Assembly: GCF_011304195.1 (NCBI RefSeq)
Contig: NZ_CP049887.1
Span: 1,612,001 to 1,676,000 of the forward strand
Length of the DNA stretch: 64,000 nucleotides
Source of the DNA: Vagococcus hydrophili
Lineage (GTDB): Bacteria; Bacillota; Bacilli; Lactobacillales; Vagococcaceae
Direction of reading: 5' to 3'
The notes beneath the pieces are model-generated. The model was not told the DNA's origin. It ran no database searches and saw only the letters and a program-made list of their open reading frames with translations. The translations under genes and the position numbers were made by a program. This document shows, piece after piece, positions 54,555 through 64,000 of this stretch; position 1 is the first letter of the stretch, and every line of letters begins with the position of its first letter.

Positions 54555-57500
54555 ATGAAAATAAAGTTGATAGATAATAAGGGGGATAATACCCTAGAAA
54601 AATTAATAAGTGATAAAGTAACAAAACATTCAAAAATCAGTATTCAAACAGCTGCCTTTTCAATTTTTGCATTCCACTCATTACAAAAGGAAATTAAGCG
54701 TTCAAAAGAATTACGTTTGGTTCTGACCAAAACTTTCTTGGAAAAAGAAGAAACTAGTTTTTTGAAGCGTTATGAAATTGCGCAAAACGAAGAAAACATT
54801 TCTGGAAATAAATATGAAATCAAGCTCAAAAACAAGATGAACACCGCTTTTATTGCTCGCGAAACAGCGCGGCTAATCGAGGAGAAGGTTAAGGTTCATC
54901 AGCTTGGACCAAACCAAAGTGCTTTAGATGCATTATTGATTGAGAACAATGACAATGAATCTAGCTTAGTTGTTCCAGCAATGTTTAAGTTTACTTCAGA
55001 TGGTCTTGGAATTACAGAGTCAAATAGTGTTTCATCAATGACAGCAATTGAAGGAGCTGATCCTAACTATTTCAAAGGAATTAAAGCTGACTTTGATAAT
55101 GTTTGGAACGATCCTAAAAAATCAAGGGAAATTACTAATAAGGTTCTTGAGAAGGTAAGAACAATCTATCAGGAAAATTCACCAGAATGGATTTATTTTA
55201 TATCACTGTACCATATTTTCCATGACAAACTAAGTGAACTAGATGAACAAGATATAGCTCCAGACGGATCAGGATTTAAAGACTCAATCATTTGGAATAA
55301 ACTCTACCAATTCCAAAAAGATGGTGTGATGGGATTGATACGTAAACTAGAAAAATATAATGGTGCAATCCTTGCTGATTCAGTTGGGTTAGGTAAGACA
55401 TTCTCGGCATTAGCAGTTATTAAGTATTTTGAACTACAACGTAAACGAGTACTGGTTCTCGCGCCCAAACGTCTACGAGATAACTGGACTCTTTATACTC
55501 GTCCAGATGTACGGAATGTTTTAATGGATGATTACTTTCATTATACGGTTTTAAATCATACTGACCTTAGTCGTTATAAAGGTGAGAGTGACGGTATTAA
55601 TTTGAATACTCTATTATGGTCTGATTTCGATTTGGTTGTCATAGATGAATCACACAATTTCCGTAATAATGATACAAGTGTTAATCGCGAAACTAAAACA
55701 CGTTATCAACGGCTGATGGAAGACGTCATTCAGAAAGGTCGGAAAACAAAAGTATTGATGCTTTCAGCTACACCAATTAATAATCGAATGAATGATTTGA
55801 AAAATCAGATTGGTTTTATTACAGAAGGTAAAACAGATGGCTTGTCTAAACATGGTGTTGAGGATATTGATACAACTTTACGTTTAGCACAACAAGCATT
55901 TAATCAGTGGATGGAACTTAAAGAAAATGAACGAACTACTCAGAACTTCCTTGATAGAGTGAATCCAGATTATTTTAAATTACTAGATATGCTGACAATT
56001 GCACGTAGCCGGAAACACATTGAAAAATACTATGATACTACTTCACTGGGAGAATTTCCTGAACGATTAAGTCCAATTACCAAGAAATCTGATATTGATG
56101 CATCAGGAAAATTCCCTGACCTGCAAACTGTATATGACTCAATTGGTTACTTAAATATGGCAATGTATCAGCCTTTACAATATGTGCTTCCTAATAAACG
56201 TAGATATTATGAGGAACTGTATGATACGAAGGTGAAAGAAGGTAAATCTTCGTTTAGACAATTAGATCGTGAAAAAGCCTTATCTAAGCTAATTCGTGCG
56301 AACCTGTTTAAGCGATTAGAAAGTTCAATTTATTCTTTTGGTTTGACAATTGATCGAATGGTTACTGGAATCAAAAGCATACTTGACCGTATTAGTGAAC
56401 AACAATCCGGCCATATAGAGAAGCCAAGTATTACGGATATTGACGATGAGGATCTGGAAAGTACCTTTGATGAACAAGCGGTGGGAACGAAAACCAAGAT
56501 ATTAATTGGTGACATGGACTTACTGAAATGGAAACAATCATTAAATGAAGATTTGAAAATATTGAAGGAATTACAGGAAGCTACACATCAGGTTACACCT
56601 GAAAAAGATGCTAAGCTGATGGACTTAATGAAGGTTCTAAAAAATAAGTATGAGAATCAAGTCAATAGCAATAACAAGAAAGTTATTATATTCACAGCTT
56701 ATGCAGACACAGCTAATTATCTATATGAGAATTTAGTTGATAAAGTGAAACGAGTGTATAGTCTGAATTCTGCTTTGGTTACTGGAGGTTCAACGTCTAA
56801 CAAAACAAACATGAAGGATGTAGCAGTTAGTGATATGAATGATATATTGACTAACTTTTCACCACTTTCAAAGGGACGAGACCAGATTAATCCGAATGCC
56901 GTAGAAGAAATTGATTTATTGATTGCTACAGATACCATTTCCGAAGGTCAAAATTTGCAGGATGCAGATTATTTAATCAATTATGATATTCATTGGAATC
57001 CAGTTCGGGTTATTCAACGTTTCGGGCGTATTGATCGTATCGGTTCTCGCAATAAACAAATTCAGTTGGTAAATTTCTGGCCAAATGTTGATTTGGATAC
57101 TTATCTGAACTTGGAACAGCGCGTCAAAGGACGAATGGTTATGTTAAACACAGCAGCGACTGGTGAGGATGACTTGTTGAATATTAATTCCAACAAAGAA
57201 ATGAATGACTTAAAGTATCGTAAGAAACAATTAGAGCAATTACAAAAACAAGTTATTGATTTAGAAGAAGTGAATGGTGCAATTTCTATCACAGATATGA
57301 CATTTAATGATTTTAAAGCAGATTTGCAGAATGCTTTGAAGGAACATGAGAAGTTGTTGAATGAGGCACCACTTGGTATGTACGCTATCACTGATAATAC
57401 TAATTTTCCTGAAGCTGAACCAGGTGTTATATTAACGTTAAAACAGCAAACTAATGACTTAAGGCAAGAAAATAGTATCTTACCTTATATTGTTATTTAT

Positions 57501-57812
57501 ATGCGCATGGATGGAACAGTTAAAATTAATTACATGTATTCCAAACAAGTATTAGATTTCTTTAAAAAATTAACAGTTGGAAAAAAGACTGTTAATCAAC
57601 CTCTTGTAGATGAATTCTATGCGGAAACGAATGGAGGGAAATATATGAGTACTTATTCTGAAATCTTGAGTAAGGCGATTGAAGCGATTCGTGGTAAACA
57701 AGATGAAGTAGGAATGGGCTCATTATTCTCACCTGGGGGTACTAGTATACAAACTGAACTGTTGGACGATTTGGATGATGTTGAGTTAATTTCATTTTTG
57801 ATTATTAGGTAG
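54555..57812 (+). CDS. SNF2/DEAD-like helicase of a defence operon
   Basis: 1085 residues. The first ~110 residues resemble a degenerate phospholipase D-like domain (KISIQTAAFSIFAFHSLQ). Superfamily 2 motifs follow: Walker A ADSVGLGKT (274-282), DESH (364-367), LSATPINNR, then DTISEGQNLQDAD and QRFGRIDRIGS of the C-terminal RecA lobe. This is the long helicase found upstream of some type III-like restriction operons. It is probably an ATP-driven DNA translocase. AGGAGATACTC precedes the ATG. Confidence 0.88.
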   Translation: MKIKLIDNKGDNTLEKLISDKVTKHSKISIQTAAFSIFAFHSLQKEIKRSKELRLVLTKTFLEKEETSFLKRYEIAQNEENISGNKYEIKLKNKMNTAFIARETARLIEEKVKVHQLGPNQSALDALLIENNDNESSLVVPAMFKFTSDGLGITESNSVSSMTAIEGADPNYFKGIKADFDNVWNDPKKSREITNKVLEKVRTIYQENSPEWIYFISLYHIFHDKLSELDEQDIAPDGSGFKDSIIWNKLYQFQKDGVMGLIRKLEKYNGAILADSVGLGKTFSALAVIKYFELQRKRVLVLAPKRLRDNWTLYTRPDVRNVLMDDYFHYTVLNHTDLSRYKGESDGINLNTLLWSDFDLVVIDESHNFRNNDTSVNRETKTRYQRLMEDVIQKGRKTKVLMLSATPINNRMNDLKNQIGFITEGKTDGLSKHGVEDIDTTLRLAQQAFNQWMELKENERTTQNFLDRVNPDYFKLLDMLTIARSRKHIEKYYDTTSLGEFPERLSPITKKSDIDASGKFPDLQTVYDSIGYLNMAMYQPLQYVLPNKRRYYEELYDTKVKEGKSSFRQLDREKALSKLIRANLFKRLESSIYSFGLTIDRMVTGIKSILDRISEQQSGHIEKPSITDIDDEDLESTFDEQAVGTKTKILIGDMDLLKWKQSLNEDLKILKELQEATHQVTPEKDAKLMDLMKVLKNKYENQVNSNNKKVIIFTAYADTANYLYENLVDKVKRVYSLNSALVTGGSTSNKTNMKDVAVSDMNDILTNFSPLSKGRDQINPNAVEEIDLLIATDTISEGQNLQDADYLINYDIHWNPVRVIQRFGRIDRIGSRNKQIQLVNFWPNVDLDTYLNLEQRVKGRMVMLNTAATGEDDLLNINSNKEMNDLKYRKKQLEQLQKQVIDLEEVNGAISITDMTFNDFKADLQNALKEHEKLLNEAPLGMYAITDNTNFPEAEPGVILTLKQQTNDLRQENSILPYIVIYMRMDGTVKINYMYSKQVLDFFKKLTVGKKTVNQPLVDEFYAETNGGKYMSTYSEILSKAIEAIRGKQDEVGMGSLFSPGGTSIQTELLDDLDDVELISFLIIR

Positions 57813-57822
57813 GTGAGCTAAT

Positions 57823-58536
57823 TTGGACACGAATGACATAATAAAATGGTGGGGTTTTCCAAGTGCTACGATAATCAATCGTAATTTGCCAAAAAAACAA
57901 ATATATTCTCATATGAAAAATACTAAGGATAAACAATTTTTACAAAATTTTGTTCAAAGTATCTATTTGTTGGCTAGTCTCAAAACTGAAAATACACGTA
58001 TTGAAGTGTATGAAGATGATAAGGTTCTCTACCAAGAAATTCAATTTCTTTATGTGGAAATGAAGGATAAAGGTGAATCGAATAAAATCTATAAAATATT
58101 GACACATTTAATTCCATATCCATTAGTAATTCTTTTTGAGGAATCAGACTGCTTTACTATCTATACTGGTCGTTTTGAAAGAAATTCAGAAGATTTCTTG
58201 AAGTTAGTAAATATATATCCATCACCAGTTTATCAAAAAAGAGATCTTGAGAACGTCTTGCAACAACTTACTTTGATTGACTTACCAAGACAGAACTTTA
58301 AGACGTTTTATGACGGACTACGTAATGAGATTATTTCAGCAACAGCTAAGTTACAATATGATGAAAATATTGGTAGTATCACTGCTGAAGAGAAAGACCA
58401 GCTGGATAATTTGAAAAAACAAATTGAGGATTTGCGAAATTCAATCAAAAAGGAAAATCAGTTGAATCGTAAGATTGATATGCAGATGAAGTTGAAAAAC
58501 TTGAAAGATGAACTTTCAAGTAAGCTAAATCAATAA
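57823..58536 (+). CDS. DUF4391-like protein of the restriction operon
   Basis: 237 residues, TTG start 10 bp after the helicase gene. The N-terminal ~170 residues are compact (IKWWGFPSATIINRNLPKKQ), and the last 50 form a coiled coil (LDNLKKQIEDLRNSIKKE). Size and gene order match DUF4391 proteins, which commonly lie between a helicase and a type III methyltransferase. Role unknown; the coiled coil suggests an assembly subunit. Confidence 0.72.
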   Translation: MDTNDIIKWWGFPSATIINRNLPKKQIYSHMKNTKDKQFLQNFVQSIYLLASLKTENTRIEVYEDDKVLYQEIQFLYVEMKDKGESNKIYKILTHLIPYPLVILFEESDCFTIYTGRFERNSEDFLKLVNIYPSPVYQKRDLENVLQQLTLIDLPRQNFKTFYDGLRNEIISATAKLQYDENIGSITAEEKDQLDNLKKQIEDLRNSIKKENQLNRKIDMQMKLKNLKDELSSKLNQ

Positions 58537-58571
58537 ATACGTTTGAAAAGCTAAGAAAGGAACATCAATCT

Positions 58572-60400
58572 ATGATGAAAGAAAGAAATAACCAACTATT
58601 AGAAGAAGTGTCTTCTAGTTCGCTTAATATCACTGAACAAAATATTGAAAAAATGAAGGATTTATTTCCTGAAGTTCTAACTGAGGAGAAAATTGACTTT
58701 GATAAGTTACGTTTGGTTCTTGGAGATGAAGTTGAGACAGAATCAGAACGTTATAGTTTTAATTGGAATGGTAAAAAAAAGACCATCCAACTGGCACAAC
58801 AACCAACAGTTGCAACGCTTAAGCCGAATAAATCAAAATCAAAGAATTGGGATGAAACTAAAAATCTTTATATTGAAGGAGATAACTTAGAAGTCTTAAA
58901 GATTTTACAGAAATCATATGCAAATAAAGTAAAACTTATATATTTGGATCCACCTTACAACACTGGAAGTGATTTTGTATATAAGGACAGTTTTTCTGAT
59001 TCACTTGATAATTACTTAGAGTCTACTGGTCAGTCGAATGAGGCAGGAAAAAAACTTGCAACGAATTTGGAAACCAGTGGACGGTATCATACGGATTGGT
59101 TGAATATGATGTATCCGAGATTAAAGTTAGCTCGTAACTTATTGACTAAAGATGGAGTAATTTTTATTAGTATTGATGATAACGAACAGGGAAACTTAAG
59201 AAAAATTTGATTACTCAAATTGCTCATAAGGCTCGTGCGTCTGTTTCTAATGACAAAATTATTAGTCAAAATCATAATTTTATTTTACTTTACGCCAAAA
59301 ATATTGATGTTGTATTTAATAAACGTTCTGAAGTTGGATTAGACCCAGTGCTAGAGGGATTTAGTAATCCAGATGCTGATTCTCGTGGAGACTGGAAGGG
59401 TACTCCAGTGGACGGACCAGGTGGTGCTAAGAAAGGAAACCCGTACTATGAATTTATGGGAGTTGAGGGATATTTTAGATACTCTAAGGAAACAATGCAA
59501 AAATTATATGATGATGGATTGATTGTTAGGACAAAGAATGGTTTACAACGTAAATATTTCTTAACGGATGCTATAAAATCTCGGAAAACGGATACAAGCT
59601 GGTGGGAAAATGGTGGCTATACTACTAATGCAACAAGAGAGTTGAATGGCTTGATGGGTGAGAAAACATTTGACACTCCGAAACCAGTTGAATTGATTGA
59701 AAGAATGTTAAAACTTTTTACTAATAATGATAAAAAAGCGATAGTGCTTGATTTTTTCTCTGGATCTGGAACTGTTGCTGAGGCTGTGATGAAAATAAAT
59801 AAAGAAGATGCAGGTTTTAGGAAATATATACTTGTTCAACTGCCAGAAGTAATTGCTGAAAAGACAGATGCTTTTAATGCAGGATATAGAAAAATTCCTG
59901 AAATCGCTGAAGAACGTATTCGTCGGGCTGGAGACAAGATAATAGACAAAAATCCTGATTTAACAGGGGAGCTTGATATTGGATTTAAAGTTTTTGAACT
60001 AGAAAGATCAAATCTCAAAAAGTGGAATTCTGACCCTGAGGATTTGGTGACTATGTTTGATTCAATTCAAGACAATCTTGAAGCGGGTTCAACTGAAGAC
60101 GATTTAGTTTTTGAAATTATGTTGAAGCAAGGGTTAGAGTTGACATTGCCAATTGAAAAAATCATAGTTGGTGATGCTAATATCTATAAAATTGCATATG
60201 GTTCGTTGTTTATTGTTTTAGGTAAAAATATTACAAGTAATGCTTCTAAAAAAATTGTTGAGTTCATAAAAAATGAAGCACTGGAAGACGTTGCAATAGT
60301 GTTACAAGATACTGGCTTTATAAGTGACAGTGAGAAGTTGAATTCCATTGAGATTTTGAATACAGGTGGAGTGGATTATAACGATATTTTAAGTATTTAA
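58572..60400 (+). pseudogene. mod: type III-like DNA adenine methyltransferase (Mod), frameshifted
   Basis: It reads in two frames: 58572-59210 (212 residues) and 59207-60400 (397 codons from a TTG). Part 1 holds YIEGDNLEVLKIL and catalytic DPPY at 126-129 (motif IV). Part 2 holds the target-recognition region and FSGSGT (motif I), the order of beta-class N6-adenine methylases. Part 1 ends SIDDNEQGNLRKI-stop, while homologues continue with CDEIFGE-NF before the sequence that opens part 2. About 10 residues are therefore missing, and 3n+1 bases (31 fits) were lost. AAAAATTT at the junction suggests deletion between short repeats. Two interacting polypeptides cannot be excluded. Confidence 0.85.
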
Positions 60401-60420
60401 AATAAAGGAGATAAAGGCAC

Positions 60421-63411
60421 TTGAAAATACAATTTGACACGCTTGATTATCAGACAGATGCCGTTAATAGCGCTGTTCGGATGTTTGAAGGTCAAACGAT
60501 AAAAGAATCGAATTTTACAATTACGAAGGACAGTCCACAAGGAACTTTGTTTTCCAGTGATGGTATCGGAGTTGGTAATCGTGTGATTATTAATGAAGAA
60601 CAGATGTTGAAAAACATCAATAAAACACAGATTCTCAATGGAATTGTTCCTAGTGATGTTTTATTTGGGAACAATAGTTCCTTTCCTCAGTTCAATATTG
60701 AGATGGAAACCGGAACTGGTAAAACCTTTGTTTACTTAAAAACCATTCTAGAGTTGAACAAACAATATGGATTTATAAAATTTGTTATTGTTGTGCCGAG
60801 TATTGCAATTAAGGAAGGTGTACTTAAGACTTATCAAATCACAAAGGATTATTTTAAGAACCAGTACAATGGTGTGATTTATGACCTGTTTATGTTCGAT
60901 AGTAGTAAACTTGATCGAGTACATTCATTTGCATCAGCTAATACTATTGACATTATGGTTACGACAATTCAGTCTTTCAATAAGGATACGAACGTCATCA
61001 ATCGAGAAAATGACCAACTTTCTGGTGCACGCCCTATCGACTTGATTGCCGAAACGCGACCAATTGTTATTATAGATGAACCACAATCAGTTGATAATAC
61101 GGATTTGGCAAAAGCTGCGCTATCAAGCCTTAATCCGTCTGCTGGATTCCGTTATTCAGCAACCCATCGTGATATTACTTATCCGAAGATTTATCAACTG
61201 GATGCGGTGGAAGCGTATGACAATCAATTGGTTAAACAAATTGAAGTAGCCGGCATTGAAATGGGTGAAGACGGCAACCGTGCACATTTGAAATTGATTG
61301 AGGTGAAAACAGGTAAGAATGGAATTAGTGCCAGAATTGAAGTTTACAAAAAGACCCGTAGTGATGCGGATAAAATGATTATTACTTTCAAAGCTGGTGA
61401 TGACATGTTTACAAAGACCAAACTTCAAGTTTATGATGAAGTGGGGTTTATTCAAGATATTGATGCTACACCTGGTTTTGAGTCAGTTACATTTTCGGGT
61501 AACCCAGAAAAGATAACTCTTGAATCAGCTACCTTGGAAGATGAAGCAATGAAGCGTGCTCAAATTGCTAAGACTATTGAAGAACACTTGAACAAAGAGT
61601 TGCAATTCAAAAAGGCGAAACACCGGATAAAAGTTTTGAGCTTATTTTTCCTAGATAAGGTTGAAAACTATCGTATTTATGATGAGGATGGCAATTCTAA
61701 TCTTGGACGCTATGCGAGTATTTTTGAAGAAGAATATGAGCGTCTGATAAATTTGTCGAAATACAAAGAATTGAATGATGTAAATGTACCGATTTGCGAA
61801 GTGCATGATGGATATTTCTCAGTTGATAAAAAAGGAAAATTGAAAAATACCAAAGGTGATACACAAGCTGATGAATCAACATATGAAATGATTATGAAGA
61901 ACAAGGAAGGTCTACTAACTTTTTATGATGAAGAAAAAAATAATACAGCAAAAGCAAATAAAATTCGCTTTATTTTCTCTCATTCTGCCTTGAAGGAAGG
62001 GTGGGACAATCCAAACGTCTTCCAAATTGCAACATTGATTGAAACGAAAGATACGATTACCAAACGACAGAAGATTGGTCGTGGGTTGCGTATTGCAGTT
62101 AACGAAGATGGAGAACGTGTACCTGGATTTACAGTAAACACATTGACAGTTATGGCTAATGAAAGTTATAAAGATTTTGCTGAAGGACTGCAAAAAGAAT
62201 ACGAAAAAGATGGTGTTAGTTTTGGGGTATTCAATAAAGACAGTTTTGCAACCATCATTGTTAAGTACGATGAAGTGACTGAAGAAATGGAAATTCTTGG
62301 TAAAGAAAAGTCTGAGCAACTATTCAATTACTTTAAAGATGAAGGATATATTGGAACTTTAGGACGGGCAACTGATAAGTTAAAACAAGCGATTACCGAT
62401 CAGGAAATTGAGGTGCCAGAAGAATTTAATGAAGTGGTAGTTCAAATTTTGGACGTCGCTAAGTCTAAGGTTAAGAGCCTTGATATCAAGGATATTAAGG
62501 ATAAAGTTGAAGTCAAAGTTGTAAAAGAAGCTTTGGCTGATGACTTCTTGGAACTTTGGAACAAAATCAAGTATAAGACGACTTATAAAATTGATTTCGA
62601 CTCAGACAAGTTAATTGAATTCGCGACTAACGGTAACGAGTCATTTGACAGTGTTAATTCTATCCAAACTCGGAAGGGAACTTACCTTTACAAGAAAGGA
62701 ATGGTTGAAATGAGTCAGGCGGGTGTTAAGGCTGGTGAATCTAATGAAAGTAGTGTACGAGCAACAACGAATGGTGCATACAAGTTACCAGATATTATTA
62801 CTTTCTTGCAGAATGAAACAAGTTTAACTCGTAAGACAATAGTTGCAATTTTACAATCAGTCGATAATCTGGACAGCTTTAAGACTAATCCATTGTCATA
62901 TATGAACCAGGCTTCGAAAATTATTAACGCAATTAAGAATCAACTTATTGTAGATGGGATTGAGTATACTCGTATAGATGATGAGTATGAACAGATATTG
63001 TTTAGCACAGAAACTTTGAATGCCTACCTAGGCGAGAAAGGTAATTCAGTGAAAGTTGATGAGAATAAACATAAAACCGTTTATGACTACGTTGTAACTG
63101 ATTCAAGTATTGAAAAAGAATTTGCCCGAAAAGCTGAGATGGATGATAATGTTAAGTTCTATATCAAGCTACCAGATTGGTTCAAGATTCGTACACCGCT
63201 CGGTCCTTATAATCCAGACTGGGCATTGCTGTATGAAGAAGAAAATGAGCAGCATCTTTACTTTATAGTTGAAACAAAAGGAGACGTGAACTTTGAACAG
63301 TTGCGTCCTCATGAACGAGCAAAAATTATTGCGGGTGAGAAACATTTTAAAGCGGTTGATACTGATATTAGATTTAAACGGGTAAAAGATGAATCAGAGA
63401 TTAGAAGCTAG
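60421..63411 (+). CDS. res: type III-like restriction enzyme helicase/nuclease (Res)
   Basis: 996 residues, TTG start after AAAGGAGATAAAGGCAC. Walker A METGTGKT (95-102), DEPQ box (IVIIDEPQSV, near 218), SATHRD and GWDNPNVFQIATL of the second helicase lobe. The C-terminus has a PD-(D/E)xK nuclease: NPDWAL with Asp933, then VETKGD with Glu951 and Lys953. It cuts DNA after ATP-driven movement when guided by Mod. It looks intact although mod is broken. Confidence 0.93.
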   Translation: MKIQFDTLDYQTDAVNSAVRMFEGQTIKESNFTITKDSPQGTLFSSDGIGVGNRVIINEEQMLKNINKTQILNGIVPSDVLFGNNSSFPQFNIEMETGTGKTFVYLKTILELNKQYGFIKFVIVVPSIAIKEGVLKTYQITKDYFKNQYNGVIYDLFMFDSSKLDRVHSFASANTIDIMVTTIQSFNKDTNVINRENDQLSGARPIDLIAETRPIVIIDEPQSVDNTDLAKAALSSLNPSAGFRYSATHRDITYPKIYQLDAVEAYDNQLVKQIEVAGIEMGEDGNRAHLKLIEVKTGKNGISARIEVYKKTRSDADKMIITFKAGDDMFTKTKLQVYDEVGFIQDIDATPGFESVTFSGNPEKITLESATLEDEAMKRAQIAKTIEEHLNKELQFKKAKHRIKVLSLFFLDKVENYRIYDEDGNSNLGRYASIFEEEYERLINLSKYKELNDVNVPICEVHDGYFSVDKKGKLKNTKGDTQADESTYEMIMKNKEGLLTFYDEEKNNTAKANKIRFIFSHSALKEGWDNPNVFQIATLIETKDTITKRQKIGRGLRIAVNEDGERVPGFTVNTLTVMANESYKDFAEGLQKEYEKDGVSFGVFNKDSFATIIVKYDEVTEEMEILGKEKSEQLFNYFKDEGYIGTLGRATDKLKQAITDQEIEVPEEFNEVVVQILDVAKSKVKSLDIKDIKDKVEVKVVKEALADDFLELWNKIKYKTTYKIDFDSDKLIEFATNGNESFDSVNSIQTRKGTYLYKKGMVEMSQAGVKAGESNESSVRATTNGAYKLPDIITFLQNETSLTRKTIVAILQSVDNLDSFKTNPLSYMNQASKIINAIKNQLIVDGIEYTRIDDEYEQILFSTETLNAYLGEKGNSVKVDENKHKTVYDYVVTDSSIEKEFARKAEMDDNVKFYIKLPDWFKIRTPLGPYNPDWALLYEEENEQHLYFIVETKGDVNFEQLRPHERAKIIAGEKHFKAVDTDIRFKRVKDESEIRS

Positions 63412-63545
63412 ATCATATGATCTTTATACCGCTTTTAAGAATAAAATAGGAAGTAGTACAAGATGTTTTACATCTATGATAGAACGTACAAGATAGACTT
63501 AATACTATGTTATTATTTCTCTAATTGAATATTCAAATACAAATC

Positions 63546-63586
63546 AAAGTAATCATATACTATAATGAGTGTATGATTACTTTTTT
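63546..63586 (+). terminator. terminator after res
   Basis: AAAGTAATCATATAC pairs with GTGTATGATTACTTTTTT. Confidence 0.85.
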
Positions 63587-63598
63587 GGAGGAACGATA

Positions 63599-63694
63599 AT
63601 GAATAAAGATATAACTAGATTAAAAATTTAAGCAAATAACTTGCCAAACTATGAGTTGTTAATTCTTATTTGTAGAAATCGAGTTGGATGCTAA
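63599..63694 (+). CDS. short ORF with in-frame stop, possible leader or gene remnant
   Basis: ATG at 63599 follows GGAGGAACGATA, a good ribosome site, but the ORF stops after ten residues (MNKDITRLKI). The same frame continues for 20 more sense codons (ANNLPNYELLILICRNRVGC) to a second stop. It may be the remnant of a small gene or a leader peptide for the ATPase gene 48 bp further on. Confidence 0.35.
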
Positions 63695-63742
63695 CTGAGT
63701 TGTTATTGTTTAAAAACTATTGCGATGTGAGGAGTAAAATAA

Positions 63743-64000
63743 ATGATTGAAGAAATTGTAGGATTAAGAATAAAGGATTCCATTTTTATAGAAGAAACAG
63801 ATTTAAATTTTTTTACGAAAAAAGAACAACAAGTGGTACGATCTTCGTTAATTTTTGGACGAAATGGTTCTGGTAAGAGTACAATTACTAGGGCAATCAA
63901 CAAAGTGAAAACAGGGGAAGGTAGTGCAGAAATATCAAAGTTAATTGGCTTAGATAGTTCTAATGAAGGGTTGATCAGTGAATCAATTTTTGTATTTAAT
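63743..64000 (+). CDS. AAA/ABC-type ATPase, 3' truncated by window edge
   Basis: 86 residues visible, ATG after GAGGAGTAAAATAA. Walker A GRNGSGKST is at about 39-47, in the SSLIFGRNGSGKSTITRAI context seen in AAA_13-type ATPases, including the PrrC/RloC anticodon nucleases that accompany restriction systems. Other SMC-like defence ATPases share this opening. The effector part lies outside the window. Confidence 0.75.
   Translation, partial: MIEEIVGLRIKDSIFIEETDLNFFTKKEQQVVRSSLIFGRNGSGKSTITRAINKVKTGEGSAEISKLIGLDSSNEGLISESIFVFN

Noticed and set aside
59195-59215. Programmed -1 frameshift joining the two mod frames
   Set aside because: AAAATTTGA does not form a proper slippery heptamer in the zero frame, no stimulatory hairpin was seen, and a conserved protein segment is missing, so a deletion fits better.

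Overview
The window is a stretch of low-GC Gram-positive chromosome. It carries walRK-yycHIJ-htrA-rlmH, spx, mecA, nrdHIEF, nrdDG, feoAB, an LPQTG surface protein and a TTG-started walR. This set fits the Enterococcaceae (Vagococcus or Enterococcus-like), but the species cannot be fixed from the sequence alone. No rRNA or CRISPR array is present. There is one tRNA, tRNA-Lys(CTT).

Layout. (1) 1-3.9 kb: anaerobic ribonucleotide reductase nrdD (5' end missing) and its activase nrdG, a secreted membrane-anchored protein, and an SMR exporter. (2) 4.1-10 kb: a Bce-type peptide-antibiotic resistance module. A kinase/regulator pair lies on the minus strand, and a lipoprotein plus an ABC ATPase/permease pair on the plus strand. 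(3) 10-15.7 kb: LysR regulator divergent from a nitroreductase, a YfhO membrane protein and an M42 aminopeptidase. (4) 16-21.2 kb: a three-gene ABC-2 exporter, then a TetR regulator with an HrtBA-like (haem efflux) transporter. Two palindromic operators precede the HrtBA pair. (5) 21.4-27.4 kb: metallo-hydrolase, lipoate ligase, a ClpP paralogue whose catalytic Asp appears to be Asn, trpS, spx, mecA and gtrA. (6) 27.7-34.5 kb: nrdHIEF with two NrdR boxes exactly 31 bp apart, divergent from a Fur-boxed feo operon with a doubled FeoA. (7) 34.9-38 kb: tRNA-Lys followed by an islet of unknown small genes and a MazEF pair. (8) 38.2-42.5 kb: a 1420-residue surface adhesin. (9) 42.9-51 kb: the WalRK operon, htrA, two DnaA boxes and rlmH. 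(10) 51-64 kb: an accessory island downstream of rlmH. It holds an unknown two-gene unit, a group IIC-like intron inserted just after a terminator, and a type III-like restriction operon (SNF2-type helicase, DUF4391-like protein, broken Mod, Res). A truncated AAA ATPase follows.

Two observations stand out. First, a family of about 99-nt nested hairpins occurs at least 12 times, at six gene ends, usually as tandem units of 120-125 bp. Its stems change sequence but stay paired while an internal loop is conserved, and one highly diverged member beside htrA keeps the same architecture. Second, the 3' end of rlmH carries the SCC-type attachment core TATCATAAATGA. A second SCC-like sequence, GCGTATCATAAAAGA, lies 3.3 kb downstream next to a large inverted repeat. 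This suggests that the defence island uses the rlmH site that SCC elements use in staphylococci.

Start codons were chosen by Shine-Dalgarno spacing and often differ from the longest open frame. All homology statements rest on recognised motifs, not on searches.
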